From the NCBI RefSeq assembly GCF_000718985.1, contig NZ_JODL01000004.1, positions 233,645 to 297,644 on the forward strand: a stretch of DNA of 64,000 nucleotides. Direction: 5' to 3'. The notes under the pieces were generated by a model that was not told the origin of the DNA, did not search any database, and was given only the letters and a program-made list of their open reading frames with translations. This document shows, one piece after another, positions 53,794 through 63,131 of this stretch. This stretch comes from Streptomyces megasporus (GTDB taxonomy: Bacteria > Actinomycetota > Actinomycetes > Streptomycetales > Streptomycetaceae). Position 1 is the stretch's first letter. The number at the start of each line of letters is the position of its first letter. A program made the position numbers and the translations under genes.

Positions 53794-55154
53794 CCGGCCC
53801 GCGGCGCCCGCAGGGGGAGCGGGTCGGAGGGCGCCAGCTCCGGGTCGTCCACCGCGAAGGTGCGCACCCGGCCCGGTGGCGACCCCGGTTCCTCGAACCG
53901 CACCGTGACCCGTCCCAGACCGCTTCCCTGGACCCAGCCCGGTCCGTACCGCGCGTGCCGCACGTCCAGGCCGGGCAGCCAGCGCCGCCCGGTCCTCGAG
54001 ACCTCGTCGGCCGCCGGAACCGCGGCCGAGCCGTCCGCCGCGGGCGGGGTCCGACGCGGCCGATCACCGGGGACGGCACCGGCGGCCTGGGCGAACAGGT
54101 CCTCCTGGGTGAAGTCGGCCAGGCCGCTCACCCCGACCCCCAGCAGCCGCACCCCCGAGGTGGTGTCCACGCCTTCGACGAGTCGGGCGGCGGCCTCCTT
54201 GACGACCACCGGGTCGTCCGTGGGACCGCGCAGCGTCTCGGAACGGGTGAGGGTGGAGAAGTCGTAGTTGCGCACCTTGACCACCACCGTGCGCCCGGAG
54301 CGTCCCGCCTTCCGCAGCCGCTCCACACAGCGCTCGGCCAGCCGGGCGATCTCCGCGTGGATCCTGGTGCGGTCGGTGAGGTCGATGTCGAAGGTGTCCT
54401 CCACCGAGATCGACTTGGCGTCCCGCTCGGCCACCACCGGCCGTTCGTCGATCCCCTGCGCCATCGTGTACAGCGCCGTGCCGTGCGCCCTGCCCAGCAG
54501 CCGGACCAGCTCCGCCTCCCCGGCCTCGACGATCTCCCCCACGGTCGTCACTCCCGCCCGGCGCAGCGTCTGAGCGGTGGCGGGCCCCACACCGGGCAGC
54601 GTGCGCACCGGCATGGGTGCCAGCAGGGCGCGTTCGGTGCCGGGCCGGATCACCACCAGCCCGTCGGGCTTGGCCTGCTCCGAGGCGATCTTGGCGAGCA
54701 TCTTCGACCCGGCCAGCCCGACCGAGCCGCTGAGCCCGGTGGCGGCCCTGATGTCCCGGCGCAGCCGCTCGCCGACGGCCAGGGCCTCGCGCGCCGACGC
54801 CACCCCCGAGTCGCCCGCCTGGAGATCCACGAACGCCTCGTCCAGGCTCAGCGGCTCCACCAACGGCGACAGCTCGCGCAGCAGGCCCATCACCACATCG
54901 CTCACCTGGCGGTAGAGGCCGAAGCGGGGCGTGAGGTACGCGGCGTTCGGGCACAGCCGTCGAGCCTGTCCCATCGGCATCGCCGAGTGCACCCCGAAGG
55001 GGCGGGCCTCGTAGGAAGCGGTGGCGACCACTCCGCGCGGACCGAGGCCACCGACGATCACGGGCTTCCCGCGCAGGCTGGGTTTGGCCGCCTGCTCCAC
55101 GGCGGCGTAGAACGCGTCCATGTCCAGGTGCAGGACCGTCGGTGCCCTTCTCAC
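53712..55154 (-). CDS. dinB: DNA polymerase IV (Y family)
   Basis: A 480-residue translesion polymerase. VLHLDMDAFYAAVEQ begins the catalytic palm, PLSLDEAFVDL holds the second metal-site pair, and SVGLAGSKMLAKIASEQAKP the fingers contact. The little finger covers about 240-350. The C-terminal 110 residues are an extension found in actinomycete DinB, with WLPGLDVRHARYGPGWVQGS. It starts at a GTG; its 3' end lies over the PRC-barrel gene on the other strand. Confidence 0.95.
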   Translation of the reverse strand: MRRAPTVLHLDMDAFYAAVEQAAKPSLRGKPVIVGGLGPRGVVATASYEARPFGVHSAMPMGQARRLCPNAAYLTPRFGLYRQVSDVVMGLLRELSPLVEPLSLDEAFVDLQAGDSGVASAREALAVGERLRRDIRAATGLSGSVGLAGSKMLAKIASEQAKPDGLVVIRPGTERALLAPMPVRTLPGVGPATAQTLRRAGVTTVGEIVEAGEAELVRLLGRAHGTALYTMAQGIDERPVVAERDAKSISVEDTFDIDLTDRTRIHAEIARLAERCVERLRKAGRSGRTVVVKVRNYDFSTLTRSETLRGPTDDPVVVKEAAARLVEGVDTTSGVRLLGVGVSGLADFTQEDLFAQAAGAVPGDRPRRTPPAADGSAAVPAADEVSRTGRRWLPGLDVRHARYGPGWVQGSGLGRVTVRFEEPGSPPGRVRTFAVDDPELAPSDPLPLRAPRAGQPSEPAIRPKVIPSSEAGASAGTSSP

Positions 55155-55254
55155 ACCTGCGATGCTGCCCTACGCCACCGACAACCGCGACGACCGTCCC
55201 CACCCGCACCGAGAACTCCCGGCGGCACCGGCGGCCCGGGGACGGCCCCGGTGC

Positions 55255-55854
55255 TCAGCCCGCCCGGTTGCGGCGCCGCGCCAGTTCGTCGGCGGGATTG
55301 TTCCCCACCAACGTCTCCCCGGTGTCCACCCGCTCGGCGTGCAGTTGGGACAGGACCGCCTCCACGTCCCGCCACACCGCTCCGACGGCGATCCCGAAGA
55401 CGCCCTGGCCGCCCTGGAGGAGGTCGACGACCTCGTCGGGCGAGGAGCACTCGTAGACCGTCGCCCCGTCGCTCATCAGCGTCGTGTGCGCGAGATCGCC
55501 CAGTTCGCGCGAGCTCAGGTGCTTCACGGCCGTGCGGATGTTCTGCAGGGACACACCCGCGTCCAGGAGCCGCTTGACGATCTTGAGGACGACCACGTCG
55601 CGGAAGCTGTAGAGCCGCTGGGTGCCGGAGCCGTACGCCGGGCGGACGCTGGGCTCGACCAACCCCGTACGGGCCCAGTAGTCCAACTGCCGATAGGTGA
55701 TGCCCGCGGCCGCGCACGCCGTGGGGCCCCGGTAGCCGATCGACTCGGAGCCGGCGTCCCGCGCCGCGGAGGCGGACCGCGCAGGGGGCCGTATGGAGGA
55801 CCCGTGCAACGGATACGGATCGCCCGCCGCCCTACTGTCGCCGGTGCTTCTCAC
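55255..55854 (-). CDS. MerR-family regulator (Rv1830-like)
   Basis: A 199-residue MerR protein. After a 35-residue disordered start comes the winged HTH: YRGPTACAAAGITYRQLDYW, ARTGLVEPSVRPAYGSGTQR and LYSFRDVVVLKIVKRLLDAG. The C-terminal half (MSDGATVYECSSPDEVVDLL) is conserved in actinobacteria. The gene order with the bifunctional nuclease and FtsR matches mycobacterial Rv1828-Rv1830. An 8-bp palindrome lies 90 bases upstream. Confidence 0.93.
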   Translation of the reverse strand: MRSTGDSRAAGDPYPLHGSSIRPPARSASAARDAGSESIGYRGPTACAAAGITYRQLDYWARTGLVEPSVRPAYGSGTQRLYSFRDVVVLKIVKRLLDAGVSLQNIRTAVKHLSSRELGDLAHTTLMSDGATVYECSSPDEVVDLLQGGQGVFGIAVGAVWRDVEAVLSQLHAERVDTGETLVGNNPADELARRRNRAG

Positions 55855-55945
55855 GCCGACCCTCCGTCCTTCACGTCCCGTGGATATGCCCGGGACCTGC
55901 CCAATCGACGGTAGGCAGTCGCCCGGGGCGCGTCAACGATCGCCA

Positions 55946-55963
55946 CACTCGGCACGCCGAGTG
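55946..55963. promoter_or_regulatory. Palindrome upstream of the MerR gene
   Basis: CACTCGGCACGCCGAGTG, an 8-bp perfect inverted repeat with two central bases. It could be a MerR operator or the end hairpin of the nuclease gene. Confidence 0.4.
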
Positions 55964-56050
55964 ATAATCACCCAAGGGGTGGTTTCGCGTGCCCTCATCA
56001 CGGGAATGGGTGCCGGAATGGTCCGACGCCGGAGGCTCCCCCTACCGGCC

Positions 56051-56524
56051 CTACTGGTTGCTGCTGCCGAAGTCCTCCGGAGAGATCTGGTCGAGGAACT
56101 CGCGGAACTTCTCCACTTCGTCCTCCTGCTCGTCCGGGATCGCGATCCCCGCGTCGTCCAGCACACCGTCACTGCCGTAGATCGGCGTCCCCGTGCGCAG
56201 AGCCAACGCTATGGCGTCGGACGGCCGCGCGCTCACCTCCACGCCACTGGCGAAGACCAGCTCGGCGTAGAAGACGCCTTCCCGCAGGTCGGTGATCCGC
56301 ACAGCGGTGAGTTCCTGCCCCACCGCTTCCAGAACGTCCTTGAACAGGTCATGGGTCAACGGGCGGGCGGGCGTCATGCCCTGCTGGGCGAAGGCGATCG
56401 CGGTCGCCTCCCCCGGACCGATCCAAATGGGAAGGTACCGGTCGCCTCCCACTTCACGCAGGAGAACGATCGGCTGGTTGGAGGGCATTTCGACCCGGAC
56501 ACCCACAACGTCGAGCTCGTTCAC
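56051..56524 (-). CDS. Bifunctional nuclease-family protein (DUF151)
   Basis: A 157-residue protein of the bifunctional nuclease family: ELDVVGVRVEMPSNQPIVLL, the YLPIWIGPGEATAIA core and ARPSDAIALALRTGTPIYGS. The acidic C-terminus is normal. The plant founder degrades RNA and DNA; in actinobacteria the gene sits beside FtsR and the role is unclear. Starts at a GTG. Confidence 0.93.
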   Translation of the reverse strand: MNELDVVGVRVEMPSNQPIVLLREVGGDRYLPIWIGPGEATAIAFAQQGMTPARPLTHDLFKDVLEAVGQELTAVRITDLREGVFYAELVFASGVEVSARPSDAIALALRTGTPIYGSDGVLDDAGIAIPDEQEDEVEKFREFLDQISPEDFGSSNQ

Positions 56525-56578
56525 ACAGCAACCCTAGGACGTGCCCGCCCCCTTTGGGTAGTCGAGCCCCCCTCCATC

Positions 56579-57361
56579 TCAGTGGAGATGCGTCTTCAGC
56601 GCCGACCGGACCAGGGCGGCGTGCAACCGCACCGCCAGTGTGGCCAGCTCCCGCGCGGTCGCCTCGGCATGCGCCCTCGTCTGCGGGTTCCGGTGCCTGC
56701 GCAGCGGGGCGACCACCTGCTCGATCAGCCCCGCCTCCCGCTCGGCCGCCGCCTTGACCACACGCAGATGGCGGGGTTCCAGGCCGTACCGCCCCAGGTC
56801 GGCGACGATCCGGGCGACGGTGACCGTGTCCGCGTCGTACCCACCGTCCGAGGCCGGGCCGATCAGCCCGTACGACTCCCACTCGGCGAGCCGCTCCTCG
56901 TCGACCTCCGTGACGGCCAACAGTTCGGCGCGCCCCATCCGCGTGGTGGTGGGGCCGTCGGGACCAATCGGGGCATCACCGTCCGGACCGGTGGACGGTG
57001 ACGGAATGCCGTCCACCGCGTCCAGCGGATCGGACGGCCGTGTCGGGCCGGGCAGGCTGATCTCCTCGCCCCGGTCGAGTGCCTCGAGCTGTTCCTTGAT
57101 GACCCTCAGCGGCAGGTAGTGGTCCCGCTGCAGCCGCAGCACCCGGCTCAGGCGCTCCACGTCCGCCGCGCTGAACTTGCGGTAGCCCGACGGAGTGCGC
57201 CGGGGCTCCACCAGGCCCTCGGACTCCAGGAAACGGATCTTGGAGACCGTCACCTCGGGGAACTCGTCCCGCAGCAGGTTGAGTACGGCGCCGATGCTCA
57301 TCGGGCCGGATTCCTCGGCGGCGGTGCCCTTGCGGGCACCGCCGGACCGTGATGGCAGCAT
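56579..57361 (-). CDS. ftsR: MerR-family regulator FtsR (Rv1828-like)
   Basis: A 260-residue MerR protein with MSIGAVLNLLRDEFPEVTVS, KIRFLESEGLVEPRRTPSGY and RKFSAADVERLSRVLRLQRD as HTH and wing. The C-terminal half is helical. FtsR activates ftsZ in Corynebacterium and always sits behind the FHA gene, as here. I chose ATG 57361; it gives about 20 extra residues before the domain, which some relatives also have. Confidence 0.9.
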   Translation of the reverse strand: MLPSRSGGARKGTAAEESGPMSIGAVLNLLRDEFPEVTVSKIRFLESEGLVEPRRTPSGYRKFSAADVERLSRVLRLQRDHYLPLRVIKEQLEALDRGEEISLPGPTRPSDPLDAVDGIPSPSTGPDGDAPIGPDGPTTTRMGRAELLAVTEVDEERLAEWESYGLIGPASDGGYDADTVTVARIVADLGRYGLEPRHLRVVKAAAEREAGLIEQVVAPLRRHRNPQTRAHAEATARELATLAVRLHAALVRSALKTHLH

Positions 57362-57387
57362 GGGGCGTCCCCGGGGCGGTCGGTGGA

Positions 57388-58158
57388 TCAGACGGTCCTC
57401 TTGCTCGCGAAGAAGACCAGCCGGTACTTGCCGATCTGGACCTCGTCGCCGTTGTTGAGCAGGACCGAGTCGATCCGTTCGCGGTTGACGTACGTGCCGT
57501 TGAGGCTTCCGACATCGGCGACGGTGAACCGGCCGTCCGGGCCACGCCGGAACTCCACGTGGCTCCGGGAGACGGTCACGTCGTCGAGGAAGATGTCGCT
57601 CTGGGGGTGCCGCCCCGCCGTCGTCAGCTCGCTGTCCAACAGGAAGCGGCTGCCGGAGTTCGGCCCCCGGCGCACCACCAACAGCGCCGAGCCCATCGGC
57701 AGGGCGTCCACGGCCGCCTGCGCCTCGGGCGACAGCGGCGGGGCCGTCTGCCCCGTCATCTCGGCCTCGTAGGCCTCCAGGCCCGAGATCGAGATGGTGG
57801 AGGTCGTCTCCGAGGAGCGCTCCGGCGCGGGGGTGCCGCCGTGCAGCGGCGCACCGCAGTTGGAACAGAACCGGCTCGTCTCGGCGACGCGGTTCCCGCA
57901 CCTCGAGCAGACCGACGGATCGGTACCTCCGCTTCCGCCCGAAGTTGACGGCGCCTCGGAACCTATGCGGCCGGACGCGCCCCGGTCCACGGCACCGGAG
58001 CCGTGACCACTCGAATCGCCGCCGTTACCGGGAGCGACCTCGTCCCGGAAGAGCGGACGCTGCGTGTTCTCGGCAGGCTCCCCGCCTCGCGGCGCGCGGT
58101 GCCGCGCGCCCTCTCCGGCGTCCTGACGCTTGCCGAACAACTTTCCAAGAAAACTCAC
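57388..58158 (-). CDS. FHA-domain protein with zinc ribbon (GarA/OdhI relative)
   Basis: A 256-residue protein. Residues about 85-110 form a zinc ribbon with two CxxC pairs (SVCSRCGNRV and FCSNCGAPL). ERSSETTSTISISGLEAYE carries the ETT phosphorylation motif of GarA/OdhI, which switch 2-oxoglutarate metabolism when phosphorylated. The C-terminal FHA domain (about 160-245) has TAGRHPQSDIFLDDVTVSRS and LNGTYVN. The long N-terminus and zinc ribbon distinguish it from GarA. The GTG at 58158 is preferred (GAGGGGAA upstream). Confidence 0.93.
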   Translation of the reverse strand: MSFLGKLFGKRQDAGEGARHRAPRGGEPAENTQRPLFRDEVAPGNGGDSSGHGSGAVDRGASGRIGSEAPSTSGGSGGTDPSVCSRCGNRVAETSRFCSNCGAPLHGGTPAPERSSETTSTISISGLEAYEAEMTGQTAPPLSPEAQAAVDALPMGSALLVVRRGPNSGSRFLLDSELTTAGRHPQSDIFLDDVTVSRSHVEFRRGPDGRFTVADVGSLNGTYVNRERIDSVLLNNGDEVQIGKYRLVFFASKRTV

Positions 58159-58323
58159 GGGCGATTCCCCTCGCACGAAACAGACCCGCCCGTGGGGCAG
58201 GACAGACCCTCGATGCTCACAGTGGCCGTAGCGGACATCCTCACAACATCCCCGGCCTTCGGACAGTTTCCCCTACTCGTCGGCCGGCAAGCCCGCCGAC
58301 CCCCCGGTTTCTCCCGCATCGAC

Positions 58324-59190
58324 TCACTGTGATGACGACTGAGCGTAGTCAGGCCGCTTCTCCGATCGCAAGGCATCCACGACGATCTTCTCTGAACGGG
58401 TTATGGACACGGTGGCCTGCTCCTTCTCCAGAGTCTGGACGACACCGCCCGGGATGTTGAGCGCGGGCTCGATGTCCTGTGGTTTACCGATGACCTCGAA
58501 GCGGTAGGGCGCCGACACCTTGCGTCCGTCGATCCTGATGTCGCCGTCGTCGTCCGTGAAGTGGGTGCTCGTCACCACCCGCACGTCGTTGACCTCGATG
58601 GCCTCCGCACCCGCCGCCCGCAACTCCTGAATGGCGTCCAACAGCATGTGCGCCTCCACCGCGTCCACCGGATCGCTCACCGTCATCCGGATACCCGGTC
58701 CCTGAGCCGCCACCGTACCCGCCAGCACCCCCAACTGCCGTGCCCGTTCCTGGGTCTGGCGGCGAGCCTCCTCCGCCTGGTTGGAGCTGTTCTCCAACTC
58801 CGAGCGCTGGTTCTCCAGCTTCCTCTTCTCCTCTTCCAACCGTTCGGTGCGGCTGTCCAACTCGTCGAGAATCCGCACCAGGTCCTCCTGCCGCGCGCCG
58901 CGCAGCGGGCTGTTCTCGCTGGTGGAGCGGACCTGGATGGCGAGCCCCAGCCCCAGGACGAACAGCAGCAGCGCCACGGTGAGTTGGTTGCGGTTCACCC
59001 TCGGCGGCCACAGGCCGCGGATCAGCCGCTCGCGTCCGGTCGGCTCCGGCCGCGCCTCGGGCGGGACCGGCGACCCGGCGGGGCCGTCCCCCGTGGGCTC
59101 CTCCGCACCGCCCTTCTCGGGCTCCTCCGCCCCCGTGGCCTTCTCCGGCTTCTCTTCCGGGCCTTCGCCCGGTGACCTGTCGTCGCTCAT
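58324..59190 (-). CDS. DUF881 membrane protein
   Basis: A 288-residue DUF881 protein. An acidic 90-residue cytosolic tail (EEPEKGGAEEPTGDG), one membrane helix (LTVALLLFVLGLGLAIQV), a coiled coil (about 135-180, RTERLEEEKRKLENQRSELE), then the DUF881 domain (GIRMTVSDPVDAVEAHMLLD). Paired with another DUF881 gene around the small basic protein. Probably envelope or division-linked. Confidence 0.93.
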   Translation of the reverse strand: MSDDRSPGEGPEEKPEKATGAEEPEKGGAEEPTGDGPAGSPVPPEARPEPTGRERLIRGLWPPRVNRNQLTVALLLFVLGLGLAIQVRSTSENSPLRGARQEDLVRILDELDSRTERLEEEKRKLENQRSELENSSNQAEEARRQTQERARQLGVLAGTVAAQGPGIRMTVSDPVDAVEAHMLLDAIQELRAAGAEAIEVNDVRVVTSTHFTDDDGDIRIDGRKVSAPYRFEVIGKPQDIEPALNIPGGVVQTLEKEQATVSITRSEKIVVDALRSEKRPDYAQSSSQ

Positions 59191-59197
59191 CGTCCAC

Positions 59198-59530
59198 TCA
59201 CGCCCGGAACACGTGCCGCCGGATGGCGGCGGCATTGGAGAAGATACGGATACCCAGCACCACCACGACACCGGTCGACAGTTGCGCGCCGACACCCAGC
59301 TTGTCGCCGAGGAAGACGATCAGGGCGGCCACCACCACGTTGGACAGGAACGACACGACGAAGACCTTGTCGTCGAAGATGCCGTCCAGCATCGCACGCA
59401 GACCGCCGAACACCGCGTCCAACGCGGCCACGACGGCGATCGGCAGGTAGGGCTCGACGACCGTCGGCACCACGGGACGGACCACGAGCCCGGCCACGAC
59501 TCCCACGATGAGACCCAAAACGGCGATCAC
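59198..59530 (-). CDS. sbp: Small basic membrane protein (Sbp, DUF1290)
   Basis: A 110-residue protein with three hydrophobic helices: VIAVLGLIVGVVAGLVVRPV, PYLPIAVVAALDAVFGGLRA and VVSFLSNVVVAALIVFLGD. GTG 59530 overlaps the upstream DUF881 stop as GTGA. The small basic protein is fixed between two DUF881 genes in Gram-positive cell-division loci. Confidence 0.93.
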   Translation of the reverse strand: MIAVLGLIVGVVAGLVVRPVVPTVVEPYLPIAVVAALDAVFGGLRAMLDGIFDDKVFVVSFLSNVVVAALIVFLGDKLGVGAQLSTGVVVVLGIRIFSNAAAIRRHVFRA

Positions 59531-60426
59531 GATGTACTGCCCTCTCCTGTCTTCACGGGCTCGGCTGTGCGAACGGTCAGGCTGGGGGCGGCCGGCAGCC
59601 GCACCCTGTCCTGCACGGAGATCCTGGTGCGGATGCCGTAGTCGTCCTGCAGCACGTCCAGGTACCGGCCGTCGCTGCTGTTCTGGAACTCGCCGCTCAG
59701 CCGCTCCCCGTCGCCGATCGCGAGCAGCGTGTACGGCGGGACCAGCGGCTTGTTGTCGACGAGTATGGCGTCGCCGGCGGCGCGGATGGCGGACAGGGCC
59801 GTCAGGCGCTGGCCGTTGACCGAGATCGCCTCGGCCCCCGACTCCCAGAGCCCGTTGACGACGCGCTGCAGGTCCCTGTCCCGCACCCGTCCGGTGTCGG
59901 CGAAGCTGGTGCTCTGACGCGGCCCGCTGGCCCCGCTCTGTCCGGCGTCCTCGGCATCGTCGACGACCAGCTTGATCCCCGGACCCTCGACCGGCACGGC
60001 TCCGGCCAACAGGGCGACCAGCTCGCTCCGGTCGCCGCCGTGCTCCTGCAGTGCCTTGCGCTGCATCGCCGCGACTTCCTCGCGGAGATCGTCCACGTTC
60101 CTCTGCAGGTCGTCGGCGTCCCGGCTGCCGTCCTCGATCCGGTCGATCAGCTCCTGTCGCTCCCTGGCGTCCGTGGGCGCCTCGTAACGCGCCTGGGCGG
60201 CGCCGAGCGTGACCACCAGCGCCGCGAGGACGAGACCGGCGGCCAGCCCGAGCTTGGCCCGCAGCGTGCGGGGAAGCCCGGACCGGCCCTCGGCGCCCCG
60301 ACGGGCCGCGGCTTCCGCGTAGCCGTCGTCGAGGCTGTGCTCCATCACATTGGTCAGGAGCGACATGGAGGCATCGGGTCGCGCAGGCCGTGAGGGGGTG
60401 CTCCGTACGGGGTGCTGCTGCGACAT
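59527..60426 (-). CDS. DUF881 membrane protein
   Basis: A 299-residue DUF881 protein with a cytosolic start (SLLTNVMEHSLDDGYAEAAA), one membrane helix (LAAGLVLAALVVTLGAAQAR), a coiled coil (RQELIDRIEDGSRDADDLQR) and the extracytoplasmic domain (GPGIKLVVDDAEDAGQS to SGEFQNSSDGRYLDVLQDDY). ATG 60426 is the conserved family start. First of the DUF881-Sbp-DUF881-FHA-FtsR-nuclease-MerR run. Confidence 0.93.
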   Translation of the reverse strand: MSQQHPVRSTPSRPARPDASMSLLTNVMEHSLDDGYAEAAARRGAEGRSGLPRTLRAKLGLAAGLVLAALVVTLGAAQARYEAPTDARERQELIDRIEDGSRDADDLQRNVDDLREEVAAMQRKALQEHGGDRSELVALLAGAVPVEGPGIKLVVDDAEDAGQSGASGPRQSTSFADTGRVRDRDLQRVVNGLWESGAEAISVNGQRLTALSAIRAAGDAILVDNKPLVPPYTLLAIGDGERLSGEFQNSSDGRYLDVLQDDYGIRTRISVQDRVRLPAAPSLTVRTAEPVKTGEGSTS

Positions 60427-60464
60427 GCCGCACATCGTCGCACGTCCGGCCCCGTACCGCCGAA

Positions 60465-60508
60465 CGGGGCCTCCGGAGCGCCGGCTCACGGCGACTTCCG
60501 GGGCCCCG
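60465..60508 (-). terminator. Hairpin after the nucleotidyltransferase-mutase gene
   Basis: CGGGGCCTCCGGA pairs with TTCCGGGGCCCCG with one bulge, just past the stop of the minus-strand fusion gene. Confidence 0.5.
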
Positions 60509-60521
60509 TCGGGCTCGGGCG

Positions 60522-63017
60522 TCAGCGTCCGGCGCTGTCGACCACCGCCGACCACTCGTCGAGCAACGCCTGCGCGGAGGCGTCGTCGGGCCCCTCCGCC
60601 CACAGGTGTGTGACCGCCTCGGCCGGGTCCGGCAGCACCATGATCCACCGGCCGTCGGACTCCACCACGCGCACCCCGTCGGTCGTGTCGACGTAACGGT
60701 CCCCCGCGGCCTCCACAACCCTCCGCATGACCATGCCCTTGACCGCCCAGGGCGTGGCCAGGTCACGACGGAGCACGTGGGCCTGCGGGATGCGGGCGTC
60801 GATCTGGCTCAGCGTGAGCTGGGTCCGGGCCACGAGCCCGAGCAGCCGCACGAAGGCCGCCGTGCCGTCGAAGACACTGCTGAACTCCGGCACGATGAAC
60901 CCGCCGCGGCCGTCACCGCCGAAGATCGTGGCGTCGTCGCGCCCGACCCTGGTGAGGTCGTCGGGCGAGGTCGTGGTCCACTCGACCTGGGTGCCGTGGT
61001 AAGCGGCCACCTGCTCGGCGATACGGGTCGTGGTCACCGGCAGGGCGACCTTCCCGCTGCGCCGTTCGGCGGCGATCAGGTCGAGCATCACCAGCAGCGC
61101 CCGCTGGTCCTCGATGATCCTGCCCCGCTCGTCGACCAGGGAGATCTTCTCGCCCACCGGGTCGAACCGGACCCCGAAGGCCGCCCGGGCCGAGGCGACG
61201 ATCTCCCCCAGTCGCACCAGTCCGGCGTGACGGGTGTCCGCGGTCTCGGTGGGCCGCGACTCGTCGAGACCGGGGTTGATGGTCAGCGAGTCGACACCGA
61301 GCCGACCGAGCAGACTGGGCAGTACGAGCCCGGCGCTGCCGTTGGAGGCGTCCACGACGACCTTGAGACCGGACTCGGCGACACCGGTGGTGTCCACCGC
61401 TCGCAACAGCGTTCCCGTGTAGGAGTCGAACACGCTCGCCGGGAAGCTCAGGTCTCCGATCTCGCCGGGGAACGCCCGGCGGTACTCCTGGCGGGCGTAG
61501 ACACGGTCGAGCTTGCGCTGACCCGCCTGGGAGAGGTCGGCGCCCCTCTCGTCGAAGAACATGATGTCGACGGAGTCGGGGATGCCCGGGGTGGTGCGGA
61601 TCATGATGCCGCCCGCGCTGCCCCGCGCGGTCTGTTGCCGCGCCACGGGCAGCGGCACGTTCTCCAGGTCGCGCACGTCGATGGCGCTCGCCTGGAGGGC
61701 CGAGATCACCGCGCGCTTGAGGGCGCGCGCGCCTCGGGAGTGGTCACGGGCGGTGGTGACCGTCGCGCCCTTCTTCAAGGTCGTGGCATAGGCGCCGGCG
61801 AGCCGTACGGCCAGTTCCGGCGTGATCTCCACGTTGAGGATGCCGGAGACGCCACGGGCGCCGAACAGGTGGGCCTGACCGCGCGACTCCCAGATGACGG
61901 AGGTGTTGACGAACGCGCCCGCCTCGACGGTCTTGAAGGGGTAGACGCGGACGTTGCCCTGGACGATGGACTCTTCACCGACCAGGCACTCGTCACCGAT
62001 GACCGCCCCGTCCTCGATCCGGGCGGCACGCATCACGTCGGTGTTCTTGCCGATGACGCAGCCGCGGAGGTTGGACTGCGGGCCGATGTAGACGTTGTCG
62101 TGGACCACCGTCTTGTGGAGGAAGGCCCCGCTCTTGACGACCACGTTGGAGCCGATGACCGTGTGCTCGCGGAGCTCCGCGCCGGCCTCCACCTTGGCGT
62201 AGTCGCCGATGTACAGCGGTCCCCTCAGCACGGCGTCCGGGTGGACCTCCGCCCCCTCGGCGATCCAGACGCCCGGGGAGATCTCGAAGCCGTCGAGGTC
62301 GACGTCGACCTTCCCCTCCAGGACGTCGGCCTGGGCCTTCACATAGCTCTCGTGGGTGCCGACGTCCTCCCAGTAGCCCTCCGCGACATAGCCGTAGATC
62401 GGCTTGCCTTCCTTCATGAGCCGCGGGAAGACGTCCCCCGACCAGTCGACGGGGACGTCGGGTTCGACGTAGTCGAAGACCTCCGGCTCCATGACGTAGA
62501 TGCCGGTGTTGACGGTGTCGGAGAACACCTGGCCCCAGGTCGGCTTCTCCAGGAAGCGTTCGACCTTTCCGTCGTCGTCGACGATGGTGATGCCGAACTC
62601 CAATGGGTTCGGCACCCGAGTGAGGCACACGGTCACCATCGCACCGCGCTGGCGGTGGAAATTGATGAGTTCTGTCAAGTCGAAGTCGGTGAGCGCGTCG
62701 CCGGAGATGACGAGGAACGAGTCGTCCTTGAGGGCTTCCTCCGCGTTTTTGACGCTACCGGCGGTACCGAGCGGCTTTTCCTCATTGGCGTAGGTGAGCT
62801 CCATACCGAGCTCCTCGCCATCACCGAAATAGTTCTTGACCAGTGAGGCCAGGAACTGTACGGTCACCACGGTCTCGGTGAGACCATGCCGCTTGAGCAG
62901 CCTGAGCACGTGCTCCATGATGGGCCTGTTGGCCACCGGCAGCAGCGGCTTGGGCATACTCGCGGTCATAGGGCGAAGGCGGGTGCCCTCGCCACCGGCC
63001 ATTACGACGGCCTTCAT
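60522..63017 (-). CDS. Mannose-1-phosphate guanylyltransferase-like/phosphomannomutase-like fusion
   Basis: An 831-residue fusion. Residues 1-235 are a nucleotidyltransferase ([38 protein letters not shown]). Residues about 245-370 are a left-handed beta-helix of hexapeptide repeats. Residues about 380-830 are a phosphohexomutase, with [20 protein letters not shown] at the catalytic-loop position, metal loop FGGDGRGGF, and a C-terminal [14 protein letters not shown]. The usual TASHNP serine loop is absent, so mutase activity is uncertain. It would make GDP-mannose or a related sugar nucleotide for the envelope. Confidence 0.93.
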   Translation of the reverse strand: MKAVVMAGGEGTRLRPMTASMPKPLLPVANRPIMEHVLRLLKRHGLTETVVTVQFLASLVKNYFGDGEELGMELTYANEEKPLGTAGSVKNAEEALKDDSFLVISGDALTDFDLTELINFHRQRGAMVTVCLTRVPNPLEFGITIVDDDGKVERFLEKPTWGQVFSDTVNTGIYVMEPEVFDYVEPDVPVDWSGDVFPRLMKEGKPIYGYVAEGYWEDVGTHESYVKAQADVLEGKVDVDLDGFEISPGVWIAEGAEVHPDAVLRGPLYIGDYAKVEAGAELREHTVIGSNVVVKSGAFLHKTVVHDNVYIGPQSNLRGCVIGKNTDVMRAARIEDGAVIGDECLVGEESIVQGNVRVYPFKTVEAGAFVNTSVIWESRGQAHLFGARGVSGILNVEITPELAVRLAGAYATTLKKGATVTTARDHSRGARALKRAVISALQASAIDVRDLENVPLPVARQQTARGSAGGIMIRTTPGIPDSVDIMFFDERGADLSQAGQRKLDRVYARQEYRRAFPGEIGDLSFPASVFDSYTGTLLRAVDTTGVAESGLKVVVDASNGSAGLVLPSLLGRLGVDSLTINPGLDESRPTETADTRHAGLVRLGEIVASARAAFGVRFDPVGEKISLVDERGRIIEDQRALLVMLDLIAAERRSGKVALPVTTTRIAEQVAAYHGTQVEWTTTSPDDLTRVGRDDATIFGGDGRGGFIVPEFSSVFDGTAAFVRLLGLVARTQLTLSQIDARIPQAHVLRRDLATPWAVKGMVMRRVVEAAGDRYVDTTDGVRVVESDGRWIMVLPDPAEAVTHLWAEGPDDASAQALLDEWSAVVDSAGR

Positions 63018-63131
63018 GTCGGAAGCGTCCTCCTTGAAGAGACGGCAATCATGCCGACCATGCCCTGTCGGGGAGACCCGTGGTTCTCTGAGGGGTTACC
63101 CGATCCACAGCCGAAGGAAGAGAGTCAGGGC

